Assembly (NCBI GenBank): GCA_024305405.1
Contig: JAKNDB010000087.1
Coordinates: forward strand, 8,558,501 to 8,622,500
Origin: Dirofilaria immitis
Lineage: Eukaryota; Nematoda; Chromadorea; Rhabditida; Onchocercidae
Length of the DNA: 64,000 nucleotides
Reading direction: 5' to 3'
How positions within the stretch are numbered: the stretch's first letter is position 1; the number at the start of each line of letters is the position of its first letter. The position numbers were made by a program, and so were the translations under genes. Below are positions 40,217 to 61,689 of this stretch, one piece after another. The notes under the pieces were generated by a model. It did no database searches. It was given only the letters and a program-made list of their open reading frames with translations, and was not told where the DNA came from.

Positions 40217-43103
40217 TCAGTTCAGTAACTGTGATTTAAAGTTTGATATTGTCTCCAATTCCATAACAATGTTTGGATTTTTTCCTTTTACTGAAGCTTC
40301 TTCGTAAAGACTTATCAACTTTTCAATAGCCATTAATCCACTTTGTACTATTTCCTTTTCCTTTGACCAGTGCTTTTCGATAATAAACTTACGCAACACT
40401 GAAATAGTTTTTGTTTTTGTTCAAGTTGATAAAATATTTTGATGGCAGAATATTACATGCTTCACAAATATATTTCGCTTGTTCTCGTTTTTTTTTTAAT
40501 TTAAACTATTAAAAAATCTTATTTAAACATTTAAAAACGCAATAAATCCAGCAACGAAATTATTTTTAATTTTTTATTACTTCATCTAAATTATTTTTAA
40601 AAATGAAACTACTTTATTCACTGTAAGATAAATAATCACTATGATAAATGAACATAGTTTTATTTCAGTTATAAGTTATATATTATTTGCATCCTCACTA
40701 TCACTAACAATCTCGCACTGGGAAGTTGAATAAGAATCACCAAAATTATTCCATACAATGAACGAGAACATGATGGATTAGTTCGAATAGCTTGTTCAAA
40801 ATATGATTTCGCAAGCTCAATATTTTCTGAACCACCTTGCGTGTAACGTATTTCAGCAAGCCGTCGCAAATACAAACTATTATGCGGCTAAAACAAATGC
40901 ATAGTAACATTAAAAAAACTCAATAATATCAATAATCAATAAACTACTAATAAATATCAATAAACTATTATTGGAAAATTCCAAAAAGCTGCAAAAAAAT
41001 AAGTTGATGATAATCACGAGGATTTTGTTTTTCTGATTTTTTAAATCCTCATATTAGAATAATCTAATACTGAAACTAATTTTAAAAAACACTAAAGAGA
41101 CTAACACTAGATAAGACAAGTTCCTCCATACAGTGTGCCGCATGTGAATGATCACCTTCTTGTAAATACATATCAGAAAGTTCTAGCCAAGCCTCCATAT
41201 CAGAAATAAAAGTTTTCAAATATTCGTTTAACTCTCGAATTGCTTCCTGTCGATTACCTTGTGCTTTCAAAATTGCAATTTTTCGCTTCCGATATGACTG
41301 AAAAGAAAATTATAAACAGCTATTGTAAACTACTAAAATGGATTATGTATCAGTAAATCAATTAATAGGAAATATCATTCAATGATTCCATACAATTCAT
41401 TTGCTATTTCATTGTATTTTAACTCGAAAGAGATCAAAAATCAATCATACTTTCTATTCTCATTCACAGGTTAAAGATAATTGAAACAAAAACTTTAATT
41501 GATGGGATTTTTTTAACAAGAAAAAAGAGATTGCATTTCATATTTCTCTTTAAAATCAACTAAAATCCTTACCATATTCGTCGGATCTGATTCAATAAGT
41601 TGCTCATATAAATGTGTCGCGCTATCGTATCTACAGCGTGCAAGTCATGAATTATGAAAAATAAGTAGGCAAGGGCTTTTATAATTTAGTTAAATATTTT
41701 AAAAGCTTCCTAATTTAAAAAAAAGTATGAAATTATCGAAGTTACATAACAGGGAAATTAACCACAATTCAAAGCACTTATTTTTAATTTGACATATGAA
41801 GATCTAATTTTTTTTTTAGGAATGATACATCTCTGATTATTCATCTGCTTCTCTGAATAGAAAATAAATTTTCCTATATGGAAACCTCAGTAAAAAATGC
41901 TTGTTATCTTAAACTATATCATTCATTCCTTTACAAATCACTATTTATTAATTCCATTAAGAATCTTCCTGTTGACTTTTACCGCATTAAATGTGCTGAC
42001 AGAATTTGTTAAAGTATGAAACGCACCGTTTTAAAGCTTCAAGACGCATTGCTTGTAGTTTTAAGACACGATTACTTCGTGGAAACTTTTCCTGCAGTGC
42101 TTGTATACATTCCATTACAATATCAGTCCTGGCTGAATCTAATGCTGCTATATAAACCTGAAAATATATTTTACCACAACATCACTATGCAAAATTGACC
42201 CATACTTTCTTATACTGCACTTGAAATAGTTTTTTTACTTTTTATGTACTTTACTTATGTTACTTTTTATGTTTTTCAAAATATCCATAAAATCTCAATT
42301 ATTTTTGCGTTTGCTTTGCAGACCTATTAGTAGTAGTTCACAACTTAAGAGCTCCAAGTAATTTCTAGAGCTATTCTACTGATCGTTCTATATATTTTTA
42401 CAACATTAAAAAATTCACCGCCATGAAAACACTGTTACTCATCAAATGGCTGTTAACATCGCTGAAAAATATTTTAAATTCATATTTTTTTAAATCAAAA
42501 CTTTTAAATTTCAAAATTACAATTCCTTTCAATAAAAACTTCATTACTGAAATAATTTATAAGAGTCGCTATATTATTGTTTTCAGAATATGAGAAGCAA
42601 AAAATATCGGCCTTTTGTAATGACATCTCTAAATGAGAAAGCATAATACTTTAAATTAACCATATAAATTCAAAATCATTATAGTGACTGTTGCTAATCG
42701 TAATCTTCAAAAATCCAACTCAACTGTAAAAAATTAAACATGAAGGAACAAAAATTCTGCTGTCCTATTCCTTCTTGAAAGTTTAATTTAATAACGCATT
42801 AAAATAGATATAAAATAAAAAATAAGATTAATTTCACCTGTTCATAAATAAGCCATAATTCATCACCCAGTGAACGAGGATGACGACTTAAAATATGTTC
42901 CCACAATTCTACTGTTTCTACTGATCTACGAGCATGCTCTTCACGCCATTTACGTAGCATATTTTTGCTTCTAAAAACGATTCTTTTATAAAGTGACCGA
43001 AGTGTTTCCTATCCAATTCTTATTTTACTACTAATCAGATTTCTTCTAATTAAAATCCACGATAAAACTTACCATCAAATGAAACAGAAGTCCAATCAGC
43101 CAT
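40217..43103 (-). CDS. emc-2: ER membrane protein complex subunit 2 (TPR protein), two frame breaks
   Basis: Seven exons: 43073-43103, 42838-42970, 42027-42157, 41573-41630, 41106-41297, 40699-40887, 40217-40398; about 305 residues against 297 in human. EMC2 is the soluble TPR scaffold of the ER membrane complex, which inserts tail-anchored and multipass proteins. Seen: MLRKWREEHARRS, LGDELWLIYEQ, RYDSATHLYEQLIESDPTN, KAQGNRQEAIRELNEYLKTF, PHNSLYLRRLAEIRYTQGG, FEQAIRTNPSCSRSLYGI. The tail is more diverged. Two single-base losses: the A run (T5 on +) at 42962-42966 in exon 2, and the T run (A4 on +) at 40742-40745 in exon 6. One base at each restores phase across the next intron. The start MADWTSVSFD is chosen because it is the first ATG in a short exon with a good GTAAG donor. 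Confidence 0.9.
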
Positions 43104-44332
43104 TTCTTAGCACAGCAGTTGAAGTACGCTTTAATTTTTCTATATCAAATTAATCAAAGTGTTACGATCTCTCTGCTACAACCCCGAATTCTTTATATCA
43201 TGTCCATCAAATGCAGCATCAGCCTGAAGTATATGAAAATTTTGAAAAATCTTGGCCCACATAACAGAAGCTGAATTTCATTTCCTGTCTTCATTTAGTA
43301 TTCTTCGAGAACAACGCCCATGTTCAATAAATAGTAAATCCTAAACTTCAGTCATCTTTCAACTTAGGTAGCATGATGAAATATTGCCTTTAATCCCTTA
43401 TTAGTTTTCTTTTAGCTAAAAATATATCATTCCTGCTCTTTTTCTTCAACTAATTTCTTGTGACATAATATTGATAACTGGAATAAGCCGTAACCAAATT
43501 TTAAAAAGAAATTGATGATATCAACAAAGAAATATTCTACTTAAATCACTTATTAGTTAAGCCTCATGTTGAATGACCATCAGTTTATGGCATGCTATTG
43601 TTATTCTCTCAATACTAAATACCAACTAGAGTACTACTATTCAATCTTTAAAATATGCAATAATCGAATATCGACTGTTTCAAATATAAAAGCATTCTTA
43701 TCATCAACAATCTTCATTTGCAAACAATAAGAATTTGGTATATACGATCTGATTTCTAGGCCATTTATAAAAAAATTACAAACCTTGAATAAGGTACAAG
43801 TTAGTTAGCATGTCAGTAAATAAAATCAAATAAAGACAGCAAAACAGAAAGGTTACTTGTAACAGCAAAAAATAGAAATAAATTTCAAAAAGTGAGGAGG
43901 TATTTTGTTCACGCAAAAAGTTTAACAAAGAGCAGCATATTTCTAATATACACAGTGTAAACCAATTAATTTAATACCTTACAAAAATTTTTACGGAACA
44001 AATAGCCCGCATAATCAATACTAAGACACGAGAAAATGGATTCTAGAATTTCTAGGAAAAAAAGTAAAAAGATAAGTTTCGAAATTCGAATAGAATGACT
44101 TGAAGTACTCAAGTAATATTTAATTGAAGAAATACAAATACAAACGTTATTTTTAAACGAAAAATTGTTTAGAAATAAAATTATTGTCAAATTAAATAAA
44201 CGAATATAATCAAGCGTGAAAACTGGTTTTCTGAAATATAAAATAAAAATGACTGAGAAGATATAAAAACGAAATTTAAAAAGAAACGAAAGAAATGAAC
44301 TATGCTTTTTTTCAAATCAACTTCAAGCATAA
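43104..44332. other. spacer between EMC2 and P5C dehydrogenase
   Basis: The 1.2-kb gap between two minus-strand genes contains no supported exon. The minus frame 43966-44190 has no family match. Confidence 0.5.
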
Positions 44333-48825
<4,493 letters not shown>

Positions 48826-48838
48826 TGTGAAAACTACT
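48826..48838 (-). promoter_or_regulatory. putative SL trans-splice acceptor of P5C dehydrogenase
   Basis: TTTTATTTCAG ends at 48837, only 11 bases before the start codon. An acceptor so close to an ATG without a visible upstream exon is the usual layout of an SL1 trans-splice site in nematodes. A 5' untranslated intron is the alternative. Confidence 0.55.
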
Positions 48839-49836
48839 GAAATAAAATCAAAACCAAGGCAGACGAAATGAAAAAGACGAGATCGACCAAAGATCAAAAT
48901 AATTCGACGATGAATTCTGCTCTTCGTTCAATCAACAGGCTGTAAATATATGCCATCACAGCTCGGCTGTTCACATAACAACCTCCTAATCATATCAACG
49001 TTGCGAAAAAGGAAGAAAAAGATTGATTAATTAATTGACTTACTATTATTATTATTATTACTATCACTATTCTTCTAATCGTTGTTATCATAACTTTCTC
49101 TTTTTCCTCCCAGTTATATCGTTGTAATAACGCAATCATAGATAGCGAACTAACTTTCAACATCATCAATACCAAATCTCCGCATTCCGATTATTCGAAA
49201 ATATCCTTTTTTTTTCCTTTTTTTATATTTTGCAACTATGGCCATCCCATTATGCAAATTCATCTCAACTAAAAATTCAGAATTCCGGTAATATTTCTGT
49301 AGAATATTTTCGAGAATGATTACTGGAAGAAATCTTGAGGAACCATTTAAAATGAAAGGAAATATTATTATAATAATTAATAGTGGCATTTGCCAATATT
49401 TGTTTAAAATTTGATTGTTAATAATTTTAATAGTGTTAAAATTATATTTGCATAATAGCTATAAATAATATCTATATGTAATAAAGAGAAGAAAATATTA
49501 GCATTTTAATAAAACGATTCAATTTTATATAAGTATTTAAATAATGCATTTGATTAATTTTTTGATGATTAATAAATATATCTATTCCTATTAATTTAAT
49601 TGAAACGTTTATTTATCTTATAATTTCCATTTATTCTTTTTCTGATTAAAATGCTCAAACAAATGCAATGATGTCATTGATCTTCTTTTTATTTTCTATG
49701 ATAAGATGATAATAGAAAGTTTGAATTTCTTTATCATCACTGATAACAAATTTTTATATAAATATGTATGTACATATACAAATACACATATTCATATATA
49801 TGTAAGCATATTATTTAAATTCTAAAGAAAAAAGTT
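48839..49836. other. spacer between P5C dehydrogenase and TSSK-like kinase
   Basis: No supported exon. A short run of ATT triplets lies near 49043-49063. Minus frames at 48990-49175 and 49150-49389 look like low-complexity products. Confidence 0.5.
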
Positions 49837-53120
<3,284 letters not shown>

Positions 53121-55092
53121 TCTACTCTTTCTATCATCTCTTTTTATTTTTTTCCTTCGTGATCTTTTTTCATCGCTTCCTTGTAGTCTCCTTTTACTTC
53201 AGTCTGTTTTCCCTCTCCTCGTCTTCTACCATTATTGCGAATAAAATGAGGGAGTATCTGCAATCGATTTTATTCCGGTATATGATCCAATTCAGTAATC
53301 CTCTTCCTTAGTAATATTTAATCCGATAACCGTAAACTTATCAATACGGTGCTTACAAAATGCGCGAATTTGATATAATTTATTTTATCATTTACTTGCC
53401 ATATATTGATTCGAAATACAAAATTGTTCATCTTTTAATTAGCTAAAATTAATTTCCAATCTTTATTTATTGAAATCTCTAGTACTCTACGTATTTTAAT
53501 ATATCAAATTCCATTTATTAAACTCTAATCGATATATTTTATCTTAATGAACTTTGATATCAATCACATCTAAAATTATTTTTTCTTTCAAATTTCATTC
53601 CTTCCATTTTCATATGAAAAAGCTATCGATAGATCAATCATTAAAATAGCGCCTAATCAACTTAGACGAACAATTTAAAAATGTTTAGCGAAGTGACTGA
53701 ATTATTGAAAAATATGCGTAGAAATAACAATCATATTTTTATAGTTAAAGTTTTGTAATACGAATTTGCATAAATTTTAATTTTTCAATGTAATTCAACC
53801 TCTTACAAAATTATCAAAATGAATCATTTTGATAATTTTGACGTATTGTTGTAGTTATGATAATGCATGTATTACTGTATGATAGATTTCGATGGATGAA
53901 GTTTTTCAAATTCATCAAATTATTTTTCCACTTTTTAATGGCATTAATTATTCTACAAACTTAACAAGGGTGGATAAGGGAATTGGTGCATTATGAAAAC
54001 TAATAAAATGTATTAACTTTCAAAAGTTAATGGAAGATTTAATTAGAGGTTAAAATTTCGGCTGTAAATTGTATTGTATTAATAAATGATTTTTATAATA
54101 GAAATCTCGATCTCACTGATGTTTCATAGAGGATTAGATTTGATTTATTTTTTTAAATTTTTATAATCAAAAATATGCTGAACATTAAAAATTCAGCAGA
54201 TGACAACTTATTAAAAACATTGCTTATTATTTATATGAAATAAGCTTAACTGCTGATGGCAAGTTTTATCGTTATATAACCTCCTAAAATGCTTCCTTCT
54301 TTCTGTAGTACTATTTACTCTTTAATTAATATTACGACATATATTCCAAATAAAGTTTCTAATGCTAAAACCTACAAAAAGGCTTTATGAAATGGTGCTT
54401 TTCTCTGCTATGAGAAAAGGCTTAAGAATGATGAATGGTAAAAATCTGATATTTGCAGGATATGTTACATTAAATAAAAATTAACAGAATTTCCTATTGC
54501 AAAACAAAGTTTATACTCAAGATGAAACTATTTAAAATTCTCTAAATGATTTTCAAATATTTCAAGATTAAAAACATAAGTATTAGTACTAATGTAACTT
54601 TTCTGTTTAATTTTGTTCTTTTTAATGGTAGGTAGGTAGATGAAATTTAATTTTTACAATTTTCATTAAGTTAAATGCTTTTTATTGTTATAACATCAAT
54701 AATAATGATATTTTCTTCTTTATGCAATGAGCTAAAAAAATAGATGAAGAAAATGGTTGAAGAATTTAGATTTTCAAGAGAATGTTCAAGAACAAAAAAG
54801 CAAATACGCAAGTTTATTAATATAAATTGTCTGATACTGATATCGATCATCAATATTTGTCTCAAACAGCAAATGATAGAAAAAACTCAGCGGTGAATGG
54901 AACATTCTATTTCTTCTTTCATTCACTTTATCATATGTAAAGTTTCATTATAGCGCTAACAACGATTTACTTGGCGAAATGACAGACGTAGCATTTGTTA
55001 AGTGTTAAAGAACACTTAAACAGCGAAAATGTGAATAGTCGCAAGTAATAAAGAAAATGTTATTTTCCAAGAGAAAGTTAAAGGAGAGAATA
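53121..55092. other. no gene seen
   Basis: A 2-kb AT-rich spacer. The + frame 53044-53244 overlaps the antisense of the TSSK-like first exon and is a shadow of its Lys/Glu-rich codons. The minus frame 54671-54865 has no support. Confidence 0.5.
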
Positions 55093-55721
55093 AAATGCGA
55101 ATAAAATATGACATAAAATATTTATTATCAAGTTGACATATTTAATGAAATATAGATTTATTATGCGGTACATAAATAAACAATTAATTATAATTAATTG
55201 TTGCTTATGAGTAAAGTTACTTGTCTACAGCATTGTTAATCACTACTCATGCTTTATATTATTATTTCCAGTGCATATGATAAAGTAAAGTCTCGACTTG
55301 TAGCAGTGAAAATTGCAACACATAAAATGGATCCAAGACGAATGAAAATTGAACAAATGGTGTTAACTTTATTACGTGGAAAAGTGAACATTTTTTTAAA
55401 TAACAAAATATATTGTTTAATTTTTTATCAACTTTGAAATCAATTTAAGATTTGTTATGAAATATATTTTAGAATTATTTCTTTAGCATTTATCGCATAG
55501 TTGTAATAATATCTTAAAATTTGGAAACAAAAAGAAATTTTAAATTGTTTGTACTACATATCACCTGTGCACGTTGTATTACTGTTTTTATAAAATTTAA
55601 AAAGAAAATACAAAAATTTATAATCATCTCCCATTATAATATCATATATGTTGTATTATTATATGTTATGTTAAGCATTTTTAAAAATTAAAATATGGTT
55701 TATTTCTTATTATAAATCGAA
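55093..55721 (+). pseudogene. duplicated segment K, copy B: TTBK-like exon 2 fragment
   Basis: This is identical to 31744-32371 except for one extra T in a T run. It carries TTBK-like exon 2 (55272-55383, encoding AYDKVKSRLVAVKIATHK and the next 19 residues) with its splice sites and parts of both flanking introns. No other kinase exon is nearby, so it cannot encode a kinase. The left junction lies at AATAAAATGCG, where the source has AATAAATGCG. The right junction is at AAATCGAA. About 45 bases beyond the right end begins repeat R copy B. Confidence 0.92.
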
Positions 55722-55765
55722 AGTAAAAACATTGTATTATAAAGTAAACTTTTAAACTAAATTAA

Positions 55766-56842
55766 TGCACGCATTACCGGTACCAGTAGTGCTGCTAGGT
55801 GTAGCCATTTCAAAACCCTTCTGTAACAATCATTTTATCAAACTAATATATCATATTGTCCATAAAGAATCGTTCCGAAACTATGAATTTCAATAATATC
55901 ATGTGATAAAAGATTGAAGTTCAACTGTAGAAGAAAAATGCCCTATGACAGTTGTTGGATTGTTGATATCTCTAATCTAAACTTAAGCAAAAAGTTGGGT
56001 CCAGATCGGATAATAACTCGAATCCAATTTTCTAGGATACCTTAACTTGCCTAAAATAATCACCTGATAACTGGGAAAAGATGATTGAACCTAGACCGAA
56101 AAACTCAACATGAGCCTAGATTTTGTTATATTTCTCAACTTTTTGTATACAAATTGCTATAGTTATTGAATTGAATTATTGATCGTGACATACAAGTAAT
56201 TAAGAAATCCTGCGATCATTTATGCCAACTATTCAGCACTGAAAAACAGGTAAGAGGAACAAGTAAGCAAGTGATATAATACATGTCATTACATAGAAGT
56301 TTCAAATTATTATAGTTGCTAACGATAAGCTGATAAGAACATAACAATGTGAAACGGCCATAACAATGAGATAAATATAATTTAAAACAAACTGATAAAC
56401 GACTAGTCATGAATATATGAATCAGTGTTATGAAAATTCGACACAACTAATTTTCAGCAATTGCGTAGCAGTGATTAATTATCCTTATCGCTGATAACTG
56501 GTCAATGTGTCGGTCACTCAATTACTGGTAATGACAATTTGACTACTATTTCAAAAAAAAATTTATTAAAAATAACACTGTTTTATTCTGTTTTTCTTCA
56601 CTCATTTCCATTTTTCTCTTTTCTTTTTTTTTATTTGCTAGCATTTTTCTTTAAAATACTTTGATAAGAATGATTGATACAAAGTTGTTATATATGAATG
56701 TTAGAGAATGATATTGCAAGTTCGATGTAAAAAAAATTTCTTATTTTTAAGCTTGGCATTTCGATTAAGGCTGTTAAAAGATTTCTTTACAGATGATCTT
56801 TAAGGCAACTGAGTTATTACAATAAGTGATAAAGAAAGAGCT
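55766..56842. repeat. dispersed repeat family R, copy B
   Basis: The left part (55766-55910) resembles 28470-28650 at lower identity. The middle holds one or two diverged versions of the internal unit (for example GAGCCTAGATTTTGTTATAT). The right part (56285-56842) is closely similar to 29338-29866, including AATTCGACACAACTAATTTT and CAATGTGTCGGTCACTCAAT. It has small gaps and one ~22-base insertion near 56782. It has the same orientation as copy A. It ends about 140 bases beyond the 3' end of the Nanos-like coding sequence. Confidence 0.85.
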
Positions 56843-56985
56843 GGAAAACAATTAAAAATGTAACCCGAATGAAGCATGCAAAAATAAATAAAAAACAGAA
56901 AGTTTTTGTGAAATGAGAACTTATGAAGTAATGTACAAAATAAACATATCTATTACAATGCCAAATTTGAAGACATTTAGTTTTC

Positions 56986-59900
56986 TCAACCATATTTATC
57001 GTTCTTATCATCCTTATCATCTTTCTTACCCTTGCCATCATCATTCCGCTTGTCACATTTTAGTTTTAAAACTATTTTTTTCTTGAATGGGCAATGCCTG
57101 AAAAAGAATAACATTTAAATGGAAAAAATAATTGATACTATGTTATTATTTTAAGTGTTTATAACTAATAAAGTAATTAGAAGAAAGAAAAGTTAGATGA
57201 TGATATTACCAGAGTGACACAGGGCGAAAAATTAATTTGTGGATGTAATAATAATAAAATGATAGATGAGTAAAGTAAGTAATCCTAAGGATGTCTTATA
57301 GACTTCCCATTGTATTAATGAACAGTAGAACCAAAATAACATGAAACTGGCAATGATAAAGGAAAATGTGAAATAATTAACAAAAAAATTATTTTTAAAT
57401 GATATCCCTGTGCTGTGTCTCATCTGCTTAGCCAATAGCGTCAAGCTAATGAAAAAACTCATCGGCAGTCCCGAGAATACCTGGTAACTGAGGGAGAGTT
57501 ATCTGCAAGAGCATGTTCCTGTTGACTAAGGAAGACCGATTTGTGCTAGATGAAAAAAAGGGGACTTACTCTAAAATGATGTTGTAAAACCACAAAGCGA
57601 GGGGTACCGAGCGAATAATTCGCAGTATAGGCGACTCTCTGAAATAGCAGAAGTCTCCTTAGAACATTTCACTTCACTTAATATCTTATAATATTCATTA
57701 TGAATGTTAAATAATTTTAAAAGAAAAAACCTACTTGTAGTGATGAAAAGAAAATATCACTCACATCAAAGTATGATTTTCTTGTCCGCTTGCGTGACAT
57801 ATTTTACACGGCTTCATACAGGCTAATTTTGGACATTCCTTTTATTGTGATCTTGAGGATATGTATACGTGGCCATACAATATCGGCATGGACGAATCTG
57901 AAACAAAGAACGCAGGAACAGAATTAGTAATTAGCTAGAATATTCTCTTCGAATAAAGAAACATTCGTTAGACAGCTATATTTGTAACTTAAAAAATTTA
58001 AATTAAAAGAAGATGAAACAGAATTTTTAGAAATGATTCAAATAAAGCAAATAATGAAGCACCTTGAGATAGATTTGAATTTTAGGTAGTCCGAATTTAA
58101 GTTTGAGTCATTCAAGTTCGAGTCTTCAGTTCGAAATTATTAAATAAAAGACCTAAAGGTTTCCCGCAAAAAGATGAAGCAAATTATTCTCATCAATATC
58201 GCATAAATATTTAGTTTAATAACACTCGGATTTATTTTGCTGACAATTGAAAATCGGCATATCATTTTCTTGAATCTCTTTGAAGATTTATAATAACTGC
58301 AGAAAAAAATCATTCAGAGTGAGATTCTTTTTATTTTCTAGTGACTCGAATCATCAGATGCCAATATGAATATAAGTTAACTACTTACTGTATTACATTC
58401 ATAAGTCTTGGCATCAAACGTTAATTTACTCTTTATTGAACTTTTTCGATTCCACTGATATTTATTAAAAATATATGAATCACACAATTTCATTACCGAT
58501 GTAGGTGGTCTAATGCTTTGTGAATCTGGCTGTAGATTTCAGGCGATAAATGTGAAGTGGGTATGATAGGTGGTGTGCCAAATAATGAAGAACTAAGATT
58601 TGATGTCAACGAATCAAATTGAGCCGGATGATTTGAAATCGGATGTTGAAAAGCAGCTGGTAAATAATTGGGAAATCGCAAGGGCGAAAATGATGGAGAC
58701 CTAAAATTATTTCCAAAATTATCATTCCGTGATGTTACAGGCCATTGTGACCCTTCTTGATGGTCGGCTGATGCTAATAAGTCTGGCACTGTATTTTGTC
58801 CCTCCGCTGACATTTGTCTTGGTATTATCGATGGGACTGCTGATTCTACCAAATTTATCAAGTTTTGCAAAAGGTGATTTCCTGGTTCACAAGAATTGTA
58901 CAATTCCCTGAAAATCATTTTAACATAATAAACAAAACAATTTGAGTTATTTCCTACTTCTGTTGAAGAGAGCGAAAAAAATAAATTGAAAATTAAACAG
59001 TTCAAACAGTTGAATTTATTCAGCTGCTTCGGATGTACGCAAAGGTTGTCTTAGTATTTGAAAAAAAAAAAAAGAAAAAGAGATAAGAATTATCCGTTTA
59101 CAATTTATGACAAATATGATAATCCGATAAAAAATGGCGAGAATGCGATAACTGACCATTTATTACAATTATGCTAACCTTTCTCTTTGCTGAATATGTT
59201 CTACTGAAAAGAAATCTCTGGAGAGCGAAGAATTCATGGAAGTATCATTATTAGTATGCCTGAAACAAAAGAATCATACGTCGCATATAGTTCACATTAA
59301 AGAATCCTAAAAATGTTCGAGAATAAATACCAATTCATTATTCCCTTTTATGACAAGCTCCATCATTAGCATTTAGATCAAACTGAAGATAATCTGCTAG
59401 CTTGCATTATGGTTTTCGACAAAGTACAATTATACTAATTAGGTATAAGCAATAAATGACTTAACAAAGAAACATCTTTTCTAAAAAATTGAAATGTTTC
59501 ATCAAAGAGATATCTCTTTCGTGCAAAAAACAAATATGCGACAAGTCTTGGTAAAAGCATGAAATATAGTGGAATAAATAAGTACATATCACATTTCTAC
59601 ATTAGTAGAATAAAGAAGTAGAGATAAGTTAATAACTAAATTAGAAACTAAACAATACTAATGACTAAAAAACTTAACAGTTAGTGTCAACAAAATTTGT
59701 TGAAAAATTGAAATGTGTCTTTGCATAAAAAAGATATAACAAGTTTTGGTAAAAAACATGAAATATAGTAAAATAAATAAATAAACTAAAATGAATTGAA
59801 TTAGAGAAGTGAAGCTGATGAACTGAACTAAACGAATTAATTTGATCAAAATTGAATTAATAACTGAAACAAAATGAAACATTAAATTTACCAAGTAAAT

Positions 59901-60671
59901 CAGTGATTTAAAATCAAATCAAACTCAAAATATTTAACTAATAATATTATTTTTTGACAGTAACCAAACCATGAATCATAGAGTTGAGATTCCAGAGAGC
60001 CATGCTCTACAAGAGGTAGTGAATTAAAGTGCAGTACGCTCTCAATCTTCTCCCTGATAACAGGTGACGAAAGCGGTGAATCGTAGCCATTATCAAACTG
60101 CAAGATAGTTGGAATAATGAACGATTTAAAAATAAAATTCATCAAAATAATTATTAAGTAATAAGTGATAACCGAGAATGAAATTTTCATAATATGGCAA
60201 TGAATTAAACAACATAAATGTGTCAGAAGCTTAGTATTGACCAATAATGATTAAATTATTTGAAAAGAGCTTATATAGCTGGCTTATTCCAAGAAATCTT
60301 TTTGACTGCTTCAAACATATCAGCTGTGATAGAAATATTGAACCGAATAATAATCTAATAGCTTTTGATAATTTCAGTATCAGAAAGATTAAAATGCAAG
60401 TGGCATAAATATTCGTACAACTTAGCTGATATCTAATCGCATGCTTAATTAATGTAGATAGATATAAATGAAATATATGAACCGGTTTGTATTCTTCATT
60501 CAAATCATTCCTTAAATCGTAAAGTGCTTCTGGTCGATTTTGTCTATGATCGCTTTCATCCTGTTGATCATTATGCTTTTGATTCTTTTCTTGTTTTATC
60601 TCATTGTTTTCTTGATTCTGATTCTCTTTTTGCCCCTCATTGTTTTCTTGCTTCTGTTCTCGATTATCCAT
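56986..60671 (-). CDS. Nanos-like CCHC zinc-finger protein, frame breaks
   Basis: Seven exons: 60483-60671, 59965-60097, 59179-59259, 58497-58907, 58389-58454, 57765-57897, 56986-57097; about 375 residues. Nanos proteins repress mRNAs with Pumilio in germ cells. The C-terminal finger reads PCRYCMATYTYPQDHNK, ECPKLACMKPCKICHASG, NHTLM|HCPFKK. Its second half has exact Nanos spacing (C-x2-C-x7-H-x4-C); the first half is shorter than usual (C-x2-C-x9-H-x4-C). The N-terminus is a Gln/Asn/Glu/Lys-rich low-complexity stretch; the middle is Ser/Pro-rich (FRSPSFSPLRFPNYLP); the tail is Lys/Asp-rich. One-base losses lie at 58442-58446 and 57840-57843, and a phase mismatch at the exon 2/3 junction suggests a third. 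Corrected, all phases join. A TTTTAG acceptor 21 bases before the ATG may be an SL site. Confidence 0.78.
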
Positions 60672-60695
60672 ATTATGACCAACAAATCGAACCTA
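60672..60695 (-). promoter_or_regulatory. putative SL trans-splice acceptor of the Nanos-like gene
   Basis: ATCATTTTAG ends at 60693, 21 bases before the start codon, with a T-rich tract before it. A 5' untranslated intron acceptor is the alternative. Confidence 0.45.
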
Positions 60696-61414
60696 AAATG
60701 ATAAAAAATTAACTGATGCGAAATTATGCCCTCATCTCATAGTAAGATGAGAAAGATCATATAAAAACATCAATATCCGTCCCATGACTTCTGGAAATGA
60801 TACTCCACCCGCTAAATAGCATCTGCAAAATGGACCTTCCTTGTGTTATTCCATCTTCTAGCTAATATGTTAATTCTTGGACCGTGTTTCCTGATCCGGT
60901 GATATGCATTAATTCCCATCATGTATAATATATATACTTTGGTCAAGCTTTATGATAATATTCCTCACGACTTTTCATCCCATACTTTAAGGCTGCTTTC
61001 TCTTTTCAAAGAAAAGTAATAATACAGAAATGCCGCAAAGTCTATAGGAATAAAGCATGAAAAAGTGGAAAAGAGCGACAAAATCTGAAAAATGAACAAA
61101 CAAACTTGCATCCCTCAATGCAATGTACTAAATAATAAATAAGTAATACCTAATCAGAAATGTCGAAAAGACAGGATTTGTGCAATAATTTTTGTCGATC
61201 TTCTTCCTCTTCTATTTTCTCGTGCCCGTATCAACTTCTCGATCAGAATCGGAAGTTCATATAAAAGTTTATACGTGCAAATCTACATGTACGTGAAACG
61301 AATAAAAAATGGAAAAGAAATAAACTTTATTCGTAACTAAGTGTATTAGATAGAACAAAGCAAATCCATAGTATGCCATTTCTATGAGAATAATCCTTAA
61401 ACTATTTTATCTCC

Positions 61415-61535
61415 GAGAAATACATCCCGGGAATAAGAGATTCAGGGAGATATCCCGATTACAGTACGAATACCATCTTATGTATCATAATACACCGAGA
61501 AATACATCCGGGAATAAGAGATACATTTCGAACAA
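61415..61535. repeat. ~79-bp tandem duplication
   Basis: CCGAGAAATACATCCCGGGA then ATAAGAGATTC (61416) recurs as CCGAGAAATACATCCGGGAA then TAAGAGATAC (61496). This part of the window is visibly richer in G and C than the gene-bearing part. Confidence 0.8.
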
Positions 61536-61689
61536 AATATTCGCGGCAGGCTAATTTTCCCACGGTTACTCCCCTTTTCTTACCCTTCGTCCTATACTAT
61601 TTTAGCTTTACATTATTGATTACAATATATTAGTCCAACATTAAAAATAAAACCCTTCCCCGAAAGTAATTCACTGAAGAATTTATTGA

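Noticed and set aside
57600..57670. Alternative last exon of the Nanos-like gene after TTTCAG (contains LYCELFARYP)
   Set aside because: It does not supply the fourth ligand at the right distance. The exon at 56986-57097 gives H-x4-C exactly and in phase.
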